Positions 25,640-36,928 of a DNA stretch of 64,000 nt are shown one piece after another. This DNA is from Panaeolus papilionaceus (Eukaryota; Basidiomycota; Agaricomycetes; Agaricales): contig JADNRZ010000026.1 of the NCBI GenBank assembly GCA_015501605.1, forward strand, positions 248,001 through 312,000. The letters run 5' to 3'. The notes under the pieces were generated by a model. That model was not told where the DNA came from and searched no databases. It was given only the letters and a program-made list of their open reading frames with translations. The stretch's first letter is position 1, and each line of letters begins with the position of its first letter. Both the position numbers and the translations under genes were made by a program.

Positions 25640-26385
25640 CGAGAGTGGGATGTGTAAGGAGCATACCGAAGTATAGTCCTCGATAGCAGATATCGATAGC
25701 CTCTGTTTGCTGAAACATCGTCATGGATTATGTGGGTGCGGCGAGGGATTGAGGTGCCGAGGACGGGGATGGGGCTATTTCGCATAGGGTTGGTGAGGCA
25801 GTTGTCGGGTGTAATCTTCTCTTCCTCTTGCGTCTTCAGTTGCTCGTTATCAGGTGGTCGTAGGCTAGGAGATAGTCATTTGCGGTGGAAAGAGGGCAAT
25901 GGCACGAATACCACTGTCCCACTTCCCAGGTCAAGAGCGGATGGACGGAGGAGTATGCGTCCCCCATGGCGGTGGAGAGAAGCTCACACATATACAAAAT
26001 AGCATGGTCCTGAGGTCAAATGGATATGGGTGGTCGCAACACTGCCAAGGTTTGAGAAAGGAAGCAATCCTCAGTTGACAGTGAGAGTTAAATCTGAATA
26101 TAAGACTCTTCAGAATGTTAAACGCTGGGGATAATGTGAGATGCGGGGTTTTGTGGTGAGTTGTAAGTTATGTTCAGATCAGATTTAACTGGTATCAGTA
26201 TAACTGAGGTGTGAAAGGCGACATATCAACGGATAACGTGCACAGATGGAGTGGAGTTGTAACTTCGTGTGTGGACTGCAATACGAGGCATAGGTGGCTC
26301 ATAAAGCGAGTCCAGAGAAGGGTACACAGGCCGAAATGAGAAGTGAGTAGAGCACTATGAATGATGCACCTTGAATGATGTTTAA
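25640..26385. other. Intergenic, nothing recognised
   Basis: No supported gene, RNA or clear repeat in this stretch. Confidence 0.3.
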
Positions 26386-27065
26386 GGTGCCATGACCAAA
26401 GGAAATGGGTGTGCAAACCCACTGTGGTGCGTGAATCGTTGCAAATGGGTTTGTGGGCCCAAGTTGGCATGTAAACCATTATGAAATCGGTATGTGCACC
26501 GACTGGGTGCACATACCGATGCAAGTGGGTGCATAAACCCAGACAGCACTTAAGCCGTTATAAAATCAGTGCGGAAACCCACACAAATGGTGCATAAACC
26601 GCTATAAAGTGGATGTGTAAAAAACCAAAATGGGTGCGTAAAACCCAAACAACGTGTAAACCGTCACAAATTGGAGCGTAAAACAATGTAAATGGATGCG
26701 TAAACCATTAGAAAAGGGTGTGTAGACCAAATTTGCACAGAAACCGATGCAAATGGGTATGTAAAACCCAGACGGCGCGTAGAACGTTGCAAACCAGTGC
26801 ATAAACCGATGTTGAAGGATGTGTAAACCGATGTAAAGTAGGCAATGTATACCCGAGACGGTGTATAAACTGTTATGGAGGGTATGTAAACCCAGCACGG
26901 TGTGTAAACCGACGTAACAGGCATGTAATCCCTGATGTAGATCAGCCAAGTGAGATGCACAAGTTATCGTGCAGAGGTCACAGTGACTGAGTTCTACGTG
27001 GGTGTGCAGATTCGGTGTAAACCGATGTAATGGGTATGCTAACCCCGTAAAGATGGGTTTAGGTG
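26386..27065. repeat. Degenerate tandem repeat (minisatellite-like)
   Basis: Roughly 680 bp made of variants of GTGTAAACCGATGYAAATGG alternating with GGGTGCGTAAACCCAGACRG, about 20 bp each, giving a loose period near 40 bp. The spacing drifts and many units carry changes, so it is old. An open frame on minus (26602-27069) follows from the repeat (GLHT and GFY repeats) and is not taken as a gene. Confidence 0.6.
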
Positions 27066-28013
27066 GCATAGGCAGGTATTACGCAGAGGACAGCATAACC
27101 GAGAGGTGGCATGCACAAGTAATCGTGCAGAGGGGACCATAAACTCGGAGGTTATGGGCAAGAACTGGAACGATAGATGCCACGTAGCAGACGCTATGGG
27201 TGTAGGTGTATGGGCGACATGTTAGGTGTATAAACACCACACAGGGGACGCCATATACAGCCAGGCGGAATAGGTCGCTGCGCGACATTTAAAGTTGCAG
27301 AACGAGTCGTGATACCAGAGTCGTATGAGGAGCATCTGAGTTAGTTGACCTCTGTACGTCGAAACTGGCATTGGCGGCGTGCATAAGATGAAAATCTTTT
27401 GCATAGAGCGCCGTGATCGAGGGTAGGGGACGCAAGGTAGTAAAGCTGTGAAAGGACCACAGTGCGAGTGTGAAATAACGAAGAAAACTATAATGCTCAT
27501 TAGTTGAGCTGACCATTTGTTCTGTATAGCACTGCTAGGCGTATTCGTTAGCGCATAGGTTATTTATGGGGAGGAAAAGGCAGTCTTATCAATCATCCAG
27601 TATCATGTTCATTTCATTTTGATATCTGTATAACTTGTAAGTTGTGGCCGAATTTTAAATCTGGATTTGAATAAACCGTGTGACTAAGATATCATGTCCT
27701 CGGCTAAGCTTGGGTTGGTGAATGTACCCGTGGTGGTTTTAACGATGTAAGATGAATGCTGAGTATTGAGCTGGCAGATGATCGAGGTTCCTTTCTGTTG
27801 TGCAATAAAGATGTAAATATGTCGCCATGGTTTTCAGTGGGTATGAGAGAGAGAATATAAAGCAGTGAGCCGGGTGACAAATGTCGCCCAGACCATGAGC
27901 AAGGCGATGTAAACGATAGTAAAGAGGAGACGTGTACGTGGTTGGATTGGTGAATCGTTCAGGGTGCTGGAACGTTCACGTGACCAAGAAGGTGGATATT
28001 TGCGGATGCAAGT
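27066..28013. other. Intergenic, nothing recognised
   Basis: Sparse continuations of the tandem-repeat vocabulary fade out before 27300. No supported gene in the rest. Confidence 0.3.
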
Positions 28014-29370
28014 TGGTCCCTCCCTTCTTAGCTTACTACAGCGTCGTTACTCGAAATCGCACTCTCGTCACCGAGGGATTCAATCAAATCAAACTGTACA
28101 TCCACAAACAGCGTTCTGGCATTGCGTCATGGAGGGCACCAAGGGGAACGATCTGTGTTGTTGGGCTACAGGTACGTTCACTCTCCTCACCTTCACTTCT
28201 CTTCGGTTCACGATCTATTGCGCCGTGATTTGCGTGATATGGCATTATCAGACACGGATTGGCCGCAGATGGGATGCTACGCGTGCTTATGACGGTGCAA
28301 CTCGGAGTATTCGAACACGTCCCAGGATGAACAGAACCAATTCTCCGGTTGGGTTACGGAGATTCATGACACGGTGTACCAGTATTTGGTGAGTCTTTCT
28401 TCTCCCTCCTCTTCCACATCATCTTTGCTCCACCCCTTGGTGTTCTTGTATTTCTAAACGCGTATACCTTGATATGTATACATCCCTTCATTTCCGCTTC
28501 CAGCCCCTTAATTTGCCTCTTTTATATTCACACTCCGCCGCAATCCCACAGCGCAGCTCCATCCCTTCATTCACATACGACGGAAATAAGTTCAATAACC
28601 CTTCATGTCCGTATTCCTGTCCTTCCTCGTCGACGAGGGTATTTTTGCGCTTTAATCCACATCGGCATGTCAGTAGTAGCGCGAAGCTATTCACGACGTT
28701 GTCATTGCATTATATTTCTTCCTTCATGTAATCGTTCGTTCGTGGTTCAATTACGGCGTGTATTGCCCGTGTTTCTCTGCCTAATTGATCTGTGTTTTTT
28801 CTTCCTTTATCTATCTGTCTATCTTTATTTTTTTATTCACGCATTGCGTGCATGGGAACCACCCATCCGCCTCCTCATTGTTAACTCTTGTTTACCTCCC
28901 CGTCCTCAAATCCAAATCTATTTTTATCTCTTCACACGCCCATCAACTTTATTTTATTTATTTTTGGGCAAGCCGTGTCAGAAGTGCCATGTCAGTTTCG
29001 ATGTCGTCATTTTGGTGATCTGGGGGAGGTAGTCTAAAAATAGATTGGATGATTTTGGATTTCGATTTGATCGTAGTTTATTTTTTCTTTAATTTTTATT
29101 ATGGGATGCAAGGAGCGCGCTATCCCGTTTTGCGCGTACCCCAACCGCTGCTCATCTCCACTTGACACCTCCGCGCATACACTAACACCCCCCCTCCCCC
29201 GCTCTTTGTAGAACCAAACATCAGTCTTCACAAACTCCCTCAATCATTGACAACCGCATGCAACAACTTCTACGACGCGTCCTCTTCAGCAATTCTTGCA
29301 TCCACCATCTACAAAGCGAGTCTGTTGACGGGGCAGAATATATACGTGCCGCAGGCCGGGAGGTTCACCA
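28014..29370 (+). pseudogene. Inverted partial copy of the GH105-like glycosidase gene
   Basis: Sequence matching exons 3-5 of the glycosidase at 15-18 kb, on the opposite strand. Exon 3 part at about 28014-28162 (VTRNRTLVTEGFNQIKL, then MEGTKGND and WATG in a shifted frame). Exon 4 part at about 28250-28393 retains the TATTTG|GTGAGT donor. Exon 5 part at about 29217-29370 (NNFYDASSSAILASTIYKAS). The roughly 820-bp intron between exons 4 and 5 is also copied, including a CCGC-rich piece near 28540, so the copy arose from DNA, not from mRNA. Frameshifts and missing ends make it non-functional. Confidence 0.8.
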
Positions 29371-30008
29371 CTCGTACTGAGGCTCTCCACCAAAGCATCG
29401 CGTCTCGCTATTCGAGAACACGCTCGAAACAGATTCACGCATTAACAAGGTAACACCTAGCCGAAGCAGATCCAAGTTGACCTTCTACAATCAAAGCCAT
29501 ACCGGCATCTCATCCATACACATGGTACAGAATAGAAGTGAATGCAACGAACAAGACGATGCACATTGGAGTCGGCGAGACTGGCTTGACACACGAAGAC
29601 GTTCGGGGCAAGATAGAATAAGGATTGGAATGTGATCGAGTGGCTGAAGGCCAGTGATCGAACAACTGTACAGTAGCGGGTATTGGGTAAGCGCCGAGAG
29701 ATCTAATCTAATCTACTAAACTGAGCGCGTCTAGTTCTCCGGATGCAACGTGAGTGTTCTAAGAGGCAGAATTTGCTAATCAGCTCATGGAATAGTTATA
29801 TAACCTCTCAAAAATAAATGGATTCTGCTGAAAAAATGGGGATGTGGAATTTCGGAAGACAGAACGCGCTGCGTTGCATGGATGAAACGGATCCGAGTCG
29901 TGGTTGGGTGACACAACGACATCGAAGGCATCTTGGATAATTGGATATATATATGTCATCCTATATTACATTTTACAACACTGCAGTACAGATTTAATTG
30001 AGGGCATA
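29371..30008. other. Intergenic, nothing recognised
   Basis: Sequence from the breakpoint of the glycosidase copy to the stop of NACHT gene D. No gene or repeat could be supported. Confidence 0.3.
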
Positions 30009-32982
30009 TCAATACCGAAGCCATACTCGTGCAATAATAACAAAGTTCGCGATGGGTATGAAATGGCGAGCGAGATCATAAACGACCATATCTAGATTCG
30101 AGACGATGTGGTAGACGGTGAGGATGCGCATGAAGTCGCGGAGTATGGACATCAATTTGAGGAGTTGGATGATGTAGATGAGCGCTTTGAGAGGGGGGAT
30201 TATGACTTGCGTGCAGCGTGGACCGTGTCGTTTGAGGTCTTCGTTCCAATCTTTCCATGCATGGTCGATTTGCTCGATGAGGGTGTCGTGTCGGGCTTTT
30301 CGACAGGTGTCGTCGCAGTATTTGTGTCGCTGTAGAAATAGATTTGTGTCTAGTTATTATTGGGAAGATGCAGCGGTGTAAACGCACACTTACCGAAAAA
30401 TAATCCTCTATTGCGTCTTCAATCATCGGAGCTCCTTCGTGAGAGTTCGTTGAATCCATACAGCAACTGAAGACCCTCACCAACAGCATAACCTCCGGAG
30501 AAAAGGCAGCTTTGGGAAGCAATTTAACCAGCACTCGCTCAACCTCGTGATATAAGCGGCGGCCAGCCGCCCTCGCTCTTGATGAATCTTCTGATCGTTG
30601 TATTACAAACCCTAGTTCTTTGGCTACCAACCACAAAACCAAATGAACTAATTTTGATTGATACGTGGGATCCGATATGACGCAGGTCCATGAGGGGTGT
30701 GGAGGAATGACTTGAGCACACTTTGAAAGCAGAGCAGAATACCCGGCATATAACTTTTTAAAGCTCTCATCAAGGGCGAGAAGATGGTCGACAAACAACG
30801 GGTCACTTGGGAATGATATGACAGGCGTCCTGAAACAAGAGAAATCCAACAATTCTAGATATTGAGAGATCGACGTCCGGAGGAACTTGACATTCAAGAA
30901 GACTTGTAGGAAGTCTCCAGCTTGGTTGTCATTGCTCAAGGTGGGGCAATAGTTGGAAAGCAGCTGATGGCCCACGAAATTATTGAAGGCTGAGAGGGCA
31001 GTTCTTTCGGGCTCTATGAGCGCACCAATCTGCTCATGAAGCGGGATGTTAGTCAGGTGATAATATGGCCAAAGGAAGAGAAGTGACCGCTTGCCTGTTG
31101 CTGTTGCCATAGATAGCCGGCGATATAAGCAATGTGCATAAAGCGATATATTCGATTTATTGGACTGGCGTCGTCAAAGACTTTGGCGAAGTCTATTTGA
31201 CTGAATATCTGTATATCTGAATGTCGTAGGAGAGGCTGCATCGGGTTAGGTCTGTCTGTAAGGTGGTGCAGTAATATATGCGTCCGATAGTGTTGGATCT
31301 TTGTTGCGCATTCGCAATTTGTATGGTCAAATCTCGTATTGTGTATGTCATGATGCTTTGTGTCATCTACATATGAAGAAACATATCAGCTGTAGTGCGT
31401 GGAGGGTGGCAGCTTGAGAATATACCTTTTAGAAACGGATAGAGGGCAGCACGGAGAACTCTGTTAACGTGGTTTTGTACTTGAGTGTGGGGATCTCCCA
31501 GAAAGAAAGGACCAGAGCGATCTTCAGCATTTAAGAAGTCTCCCAGTGATGCATGGTGAATTTGAATTTGGTGACCGCCAATTTCGTCGCTGTATTCACA
31601 GCTGACAACAGATGATAAGCGCCGCAAAGAGACTCTCATGTCCCCTTCTGCCAGACCCAGAACTCGCTCTACGTTACGCACGTCCTCAGACAAAACTCTT
31701 GACCCACACGGACACTGTGTTTCAACAAAGGGGGACGTAGTATAACGCCGGCCAACATTGTCCCATAAGCCAGAAATCTGCTTATTCAGGTAGATGGGCA
31801 GAATAGTCTTGATAGTAGTTAGATGACTTTGTGGTACTTTTAAGAAAATATGCGAATAGAGAGCGTCGAGTGAAGCAAAAGGGTTTTCATCTGTGGAGTA
31901 TGGTATACGGCCTGGGTGAAGAATTTCTTTTAATCGGCCCTCTGGGTGGTGATCGTCGGAATCAACATAGGAAACAACGGTGGATGAAAATATGAATTGG
32001 CCCGAAGAGAGGTCTAAAATTCGGTCAAGGTCGCTTTCAGTCGGCCATCCGAATGGGATGTCCCATTTTGTCCGAATGACCTCAAACTTTGCATTCATGT
32101 ACAGTCGAATATCATCATTCACGTTGAAGGAGTTCTTGATTAGATTGATTTCTGTGAAAAGAGAAGTCGATGCGGAAGACGATGCTGATGAGAAGGTTGA
32201 TACAATTTGAGGCTCCCGCCTGCTGGCAATGAGGAAGCGGAAGGGGACCGAAGAAGAACTTGAATCACAGCTGATGTCGAGGAGGAGGTTGATGATATGC
32301 TGTTGAACTTTGTGGTCGTTGCATTCGTCCAAACCATCAATAACAATCACTATTAGCCTCTTCAGCTGGTGCACTACAGCTCGAAGTGGATTCAGGATGA
32401 GGTTGGTGAATTGGGTGGGGAGTGAAAGTGAGAGGAACTCTGGGTCTAGGTCGACTGCCGTTTCGATGTGGGGTCGTATCTCCGTGATAGTCTGGTATAG
32501 CTGATAGGCGAGAGTGGAAATAAGATGCGTAGAGACGCCGCGTTGATAATCTGAGCGTTTAAAGAAAAAGCTTCCACCCAATGTACCTTCGTTGGCACAG
32601 GTCGCAGCCACGGTTTGCATGATAGCCGATTTTCCAGCACCTGCAGCACCATTCAACCATTTGATTTTCGGCTGTTTCGAATCCAAGGGGCTGTTGACCC
32701 AGTACATGATTTCTTCGATGATTGCTACACGGGTATTGGGATGGCATTTGGGAGCATCGTAGCGTTCTGCGGAGTTGTGACGAGCACCTTTAGCGATTGA
32801 CTGTGATAATACGTTTCTTGCTATGGATGGATATAATAAGACTCAAGCGATTGAGAGTTTCATAAGTCAGAATTCCTACCATTATGTAGCTCTAGGTGTT
32901 CGTTTATTTGAGTAAAATTTCCACCCGTAATCATGGTTCTGTTTCCACTGAACATTGAAACCCTCCCAGCATTGCTCTCCAT
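30009..32982 (-). CDS. NACHT-domain NLR-like NTPase, copy D (intact)
   Basis: Best representative of the family: five exons (32982-32880, 32820-31426, 31366-31095, 31029-30394, 30329-30009) encode 908 residues without a break. Residues 1-34 are the separate first exon with MFSGNRTMITGGNFTQINE. Then KCHPNTR (59-65), Walker A GAAGAGKS (92-99), Walker B IDGLDE (about 195-200) and FRFLIASRRE (about 229-238). The rest is helical: a conserved LSSGQFIFSS block, HASLGDFL, a short Cys motif NCECAT, then segments shared only with the paralogs here. The last exon has KYCDDTCRKARHD, like the second half of a MYND finger, and two hydrophobic stretches ending at RVWLRY. Intron 3 is GC-AG. Likely a membrane-associating signalling ATPase/GTPase; ligand and effector unknown. 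Confidence 0.87.
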
Positions 32983-33445
32983 GGCGTCCCAATACCCTTT
33001 CACCTAGAGAGGACAAGTCTATGCTATCAGTATTTGGCCTCAGACATAATGCAATGGACTAACCAAGTAAAATATTTTCCAGATGCAGACAGTGTCGTTA
33101 GATTGCGCCAGAAAATGCTGGTACCAGCAGCGAAGTGGAACAAAATGAGTGACAATGCAAGGGGGGGTATGTACTTGTCCTTATTAGCCTTTTCTCACCT
33201 TGTATATATTGGACACGCAGTTTACGGATTTGCACAGCCCCGGAACCACCCAAAGCTTGAAGGCTGTAATGTGATATGGACAATACGTTCATTTTGGATC
33301 GACAGGGGCTTACTCTGAAGGCCTAAGCATCCATATCTACCGTAATGGGGCAACGTTAAGTCGATGATGCCTGCGTATTCTTCCTCAAGCCTGCCAAACG
33401 ACCGATGCGTGCGTTAATGGTCATGGGCGGTGAGTGAAGTTTGGA
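32983..33445 (-). promoter_or_regulatory. Conserved leader upstream of NACHT gene D
   Basis: Homologous to the leaders of genes C and E. It contains a putative leader intron from 33063 to 33004 (donor GTTAGT, acceptor CTCTCTAG). In D the codon before the donor is TTG where C and E have TAG, so here a frame stays open across the junction into the ATG. Beyond about 33350 nothing is recognised until the inverted repeat. Confidence 0.45.
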
Positions 33446-33718
33446 CACCTAAGGTTCCCACCTTATCCGGTCAATTGACGGGCAAGACCAGATCACTTCT
33501 TGGCAGTCGATTGACCGGGAATCGTCTGAATTGTTAGCTCCTGGAGATATACTCCAATATCTCTTCCCTTTACCCTCACTCCCAAGTCCGACCCACCTTC
33601 CCATTACTAATTCTCGGGGTTCTCCGTGAACTGTACAGTTCCCCAACGACACTGAGGAGGATGGGGAGTTGAGTATACTGTTACCCAATCGGGCCAAAGC
33701 GGTTCGTTTCCAGGTACA
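33446..33718 (+). repeat. 488-bp inverted repeat, left arm, part 1
   Basis: Begins CACCTAAGGTTCCCACCTTA. It is the reverse complement of 45715-45987 with no difference noticed by eye. The arm is interrupted after CAGGTACA by a 1.6-kb insertion and resumes at 35332. Confidence 0.85.
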
Positions 33719-35331
33719 CAAGCTGGCGCTTGCCGTGGCTCTGCCACGGCTTCAACTCAGGCTGCTTACTACTTGCCATATGTAAGGAAGTAAGACAGCT
33801 CTTTAATATTTATTTATTTAAATTTTTAATACTTATTTTCATCTCTTACAGGGGACTTTTTTCCCGTAGAGACAGTATTTTTGAAAGGAATGCATAAGAA
33901 ATGCGGAAGCTTGCCCTGCACACTTGCCAGTCAACACACCCAGTTACACAGCAAGTATTAAACCCATGCTTTGCCCTGTGCACAACAAAGTAGATACTTC
34001 TGTATCTATGTATTTAAACATATGTAAAATTATAATTTTCATATCTGGCACAATATCCTTTCCCATGGAGTAAACTTTTGCTGGATGTAATGCAGTAGCT
34101 CGCACTGTGCGCTTGCATGGTGTTCTCACGATCTGAATACCAAACCATTACTGTACCATTTCAATTAGTTGGAAGGTCTCCTGTCCTGCCCCCTTCAGAT
34201 GACAAATTGGGACACCTACTATAAAATAATGCAAATTGAAGGAAATCAATAATAATAATATTATTGTAGTGATGGTAGATATAATCACGAACCCATTTTA
34301 TTTGACAGTTTGCACACTCCTGTGCATTTCCACCAATTAACACTCAACAGTGACCTTTTCAATGTTGAAAACATCCTCTGTATATGAGCCTCCACCGAAA
34401 ATTTGCATATGTCCCAGGTCCCCACCCAGGTTGACAGGGGAACACAGTTTGGCATCATTGTCCTGTGTCCCACCCTCTGCCAAATTAATCAAAAGGGTAT
34501 GGTAGGTATCATCCTATTGAAGTCTTTTGCTAAGATCCTGTTTAGTGTCCTCCAAATTTATTCATATCAAGTTGTCAATACATATCAGATAATCAAGAGT
34601 GGCTTATCAGTTTTGTTCAAATGCAAATTATATTTCTATTACATAGATATACATCCCCCAGTGTATCTCAAGCTTTCTTAACATCTGAGTTTAATAAATT
34701 TGTGTGATCACTTTGCTCACTTTGAAGTTGTTGCTTGCCCATTTGATCAAAAATAAAGTAACTCCCGTGTTCTTCTCACTATTCCTGTGTTTCTATCTTG
34801 TGGTATGGATAGTAAATGTCTACATCAGGATTTCCTTACCTCCATCTCTCATATGTCATTATGACAGGAAGCGTTCAGGGACACAATGAGGAACCAAGTT
34901 TGAACCGAGCATCGTTCAAGCCGGCTTCGGAGTCTGCTTACTCAAATTCTGCTTACATAAAATTGGGTAAGAAAAAATAGTAAAAAAGAGGAGAAAATGC
35001 GAAGAAATAGCTCCAAAATGGTAATTATTAACACTAAAAAATGCAGAAAAAGCGAAATGATAATAGAAGAGAAAGTTTTATTTCCAAATTTACCTATTAA
35101 ATCCAAGGAAGCACTGAAGGAGTGCAAGTTTAGAGGGGAGAGAGGAGGAAAAAGGCAGGCAGGTGCATGGCTTCAAGGCTGCAATGGCCGGATCATTGTG
35201 ATTACTTAATCTCACAAATCGGGAAGTTCTGGGCGGGAACCGAGCTTCAACCGAGAGCAGCTTCAGATCCTGCTTACATGAAATTGGGTAAGCAGCCCAA
35301 AATCTCACGGCTACTCTCTGTTAAAATATAG
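33719..35331. mobile_element. 1.6-kb insertion splitting the left repeat arm
   Basis: The right arm reads straight through this point, so 33719-35331 is extra. The insert is AT-rich and non-coding. Near its left end is a perfect 8-bp-stem hairpin (GCCGTGGC TCT GCCACGGC). Near its right end are two related pieces with GAACCGAGC...CTGCTTACATAAAATTGGG (about 34895-34965 and 35235-35290). No convincing terminal repeat or target duplication longer than 1 base was found, so its class is unknown. A deletion from the right arm cannot be formally excluded. Confidence 0.5.
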
Positions 35332-35546
35332 ATGTCCCTCCAGGGTCATCATGCATCGTCAGTAGCGTCTGAACAGCGTCCCTTCCTCTCATTTCGTCGC
35401 TGACAGCGTCCATCAATGGTTCCCACGTGTATTGGTGTTGTCCCGTCACCATCAACAACAGTGTCGGGACCCATTTGCTCACTGTTTACTGCATCGTAAA
35501 GCTATATCCGGCTCTTCCGCTATGATTTTGTTAGGAATTTTTGCAT
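35332..35546 (+). repeat. 488-bp inverted repeat, left arm, part 2
   Basis: Matches the reverse complement of 45501-45714 almost perfectly (differences seen at GTGTCGGG/GTGTTGGG and GCATCG/GCGTCG). Together with part 1 the arm is 488 bp, against 487 bp on the right. Confidence 0.85.
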
Positions 35547-35919
35547 TTCCCAGTAGAACCTAGTGTAAAGATCCCTATTTCAATGCATGAGTCTGTTAGA
35601 ATGCCTTATTTAACACTCAATATATCAATCATTTTAACATTAGTTAGATAATGAAGCAGAGCTGTTATATAGCTATGTATATCTAAGTGATAGACCTCCT
35701 GCTATATGTAAGCTGCAGTCACATCATGGACCTGTTTCGTAATTGCAGACAACTCATGCTGCTGCTTGTTATCAATGAGTTGACTGAAATCTGCCAACAA
35801 TACATAACCAATATGGGCTGGCACATGTATCCTTTCAATGTGAAACTTCTACAGATGGGACCTTACATACTCCCAGTCAAATTTCGTTAAGCAGAAGACG
35901 AGCGCCTAATAATATAGGA
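35547..35919. other. Non-coding, AT-rich
   Basis: Lies between the inverted-repeat arm and the solo LTR. It does not match the corresponding position next to the right arm. No gene seen. Confidence 0.3.
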
Positions 35920-36355
35920 CAATATGTTACAGTAGCCCGACGGGCGCTTGCGGTTAAGGCCTTTGAGCTAGTCGGAGTCGGTTCGGTCGTGCAACAGAGT
36001 TTGGGTATCGTTCTAAGAATGCCACTGCGTACGCACGCTACACTGGTATTGTCTTAGAAGAGAGCGAGAAGAGTAAGATCGTCGTAGAAGTTGTTGTTCT
36101 ATTCGAAGTTAAAGAACTAGCTAAAGAACAAGGGTATAAACTACGGTGTTTATATAGATATCTAGCGAGGCTGTGCGTGTAAATGCCAAGTAGATAAGGT
36201 GAGAAGTATATGAGTCAGAAGTATAGTCCGTCGTAAGAATGAGTCATAGGTGTGAGAGAGATGAGTAAGGAGACGAGTCATAGATAGGAGAAAGAAGTGG
36301 AGCGACAGTGGAAATGAAGGTGGAGTGAGAGTTGGCATTAGGAGGATGATGTGGG
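35920..36355 (-). mobile_element. Left part of an older solo LTR (same gypsy family)
   Basis: Reverse-complement relative of the 560-bp LTR of the resident element, with many substitutions, starting TGTTACAGTAGCCCGACGGG at 35925. It is preceded by CAATA (35920-35924), which recurs at 44376-44380 after the right part: the 5-bp target duplication of the solo LTR. The two parts (35925-36355 and 44250-44375) add up to 557 bp. Confidence 0.85.
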
Positions 36356-36915
36356 TGTTACGTCGACTCTTTTCCTCTTCATCTTCTCTTTATCTTATCT
36401 GGACTACTATCTCTCTTCATCTTATCTTCGTGTACCATCATCTCTCTTTGTACTTATAGTTCGTCTATTTCCTATCTCCGGAGCCCCACCTTTCCCTCCT
36501 ATCTCTGACTCCCACTCCACCTTCATTCCCGCTGTCGCTCCACTTCATTTTCCTATCTATGACTCACCTTCTTACTCATCTCTCCCACATTTATGCCTCA
36601 TTCCTACTGCGGACCATACTTGTGACTCATATATCTCTCACCTTATCTACTTGACATTTACACGCACAGCCTCGCTAGATATCTATATAAACACCGTAGT
36701 TTATACCCTTGTTCTTTAGCTAGTTCTTTAACTTCGAATAGAACAACAACTTCTACGACGATCTTACTCTTCTCGCTCTCTTCTAAGACAATACCAGCGT
36801 AGCGTGCGTACGCAGTGGCATTCTTAGAACGATACTCGAATCCTATCGCACGACCGAACCGACTCCGACTAGTCCAAAGGCCTTAACCGCAAGCGCCCGT
36901 CGGGCTACCGTAACA
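36356..36915 (+). repeat. 5' LTR
   Basis: 560 bp, TGTTAC...GTAACA ends. TATATAA box at 36684-36690. A start site about 30 bp downstream would fall at 36717, which marks the likely U3/R boundary. Confidence 0.93.
36684..36690 (+). promoter_or_regulatory. LTR TATA box
   Basis: TATATAA in the 5' LTR. The same box lies in the 3' LTR near 44013-44019. Confidence 0.65.
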
Positions 36916-36928
36916 AAAGAACTAGCTA
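36916..36928 (+). promoter_or_regulatory. Candidate self-priming primer-binding site
   Basis: AAAGAACTAGCTA starts at the first base after the 5' LTR and is perfectly complementary, over 13 nt, to TAGCTAGTTCTTT at 36717-36729 in the LTR. That segment lies where the RNA 5' end is expected (about 30 bp after the TATA box). This arrangement is that of Tf1/sushi-type elements, which prime with their own RNA 5' end instead of a tRNA. Confidence 0.7.

Noticed and set aside
26386..27065. CRISPR array
   Set aside because: Units are degenerate and contiguous, without constant repeats and unique spacers; the genome is eukaryotic.
26602..27069. 155-codon frame on minus with GLHT/GFY repeats
   Set aside because: It is a direct product of the degenerate tandem repeat.
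28469..29032. 187-codon frame on plus
   Set aside because: It lies inside the copied 0.8-kb intron of the glycosidase pseudogene and is hydrophobic pyrimidine-rich noise.
33719..35331. Helitron
   Set aside because: The ends do not read TC...CTRR and the site is not a clean A/T junction.
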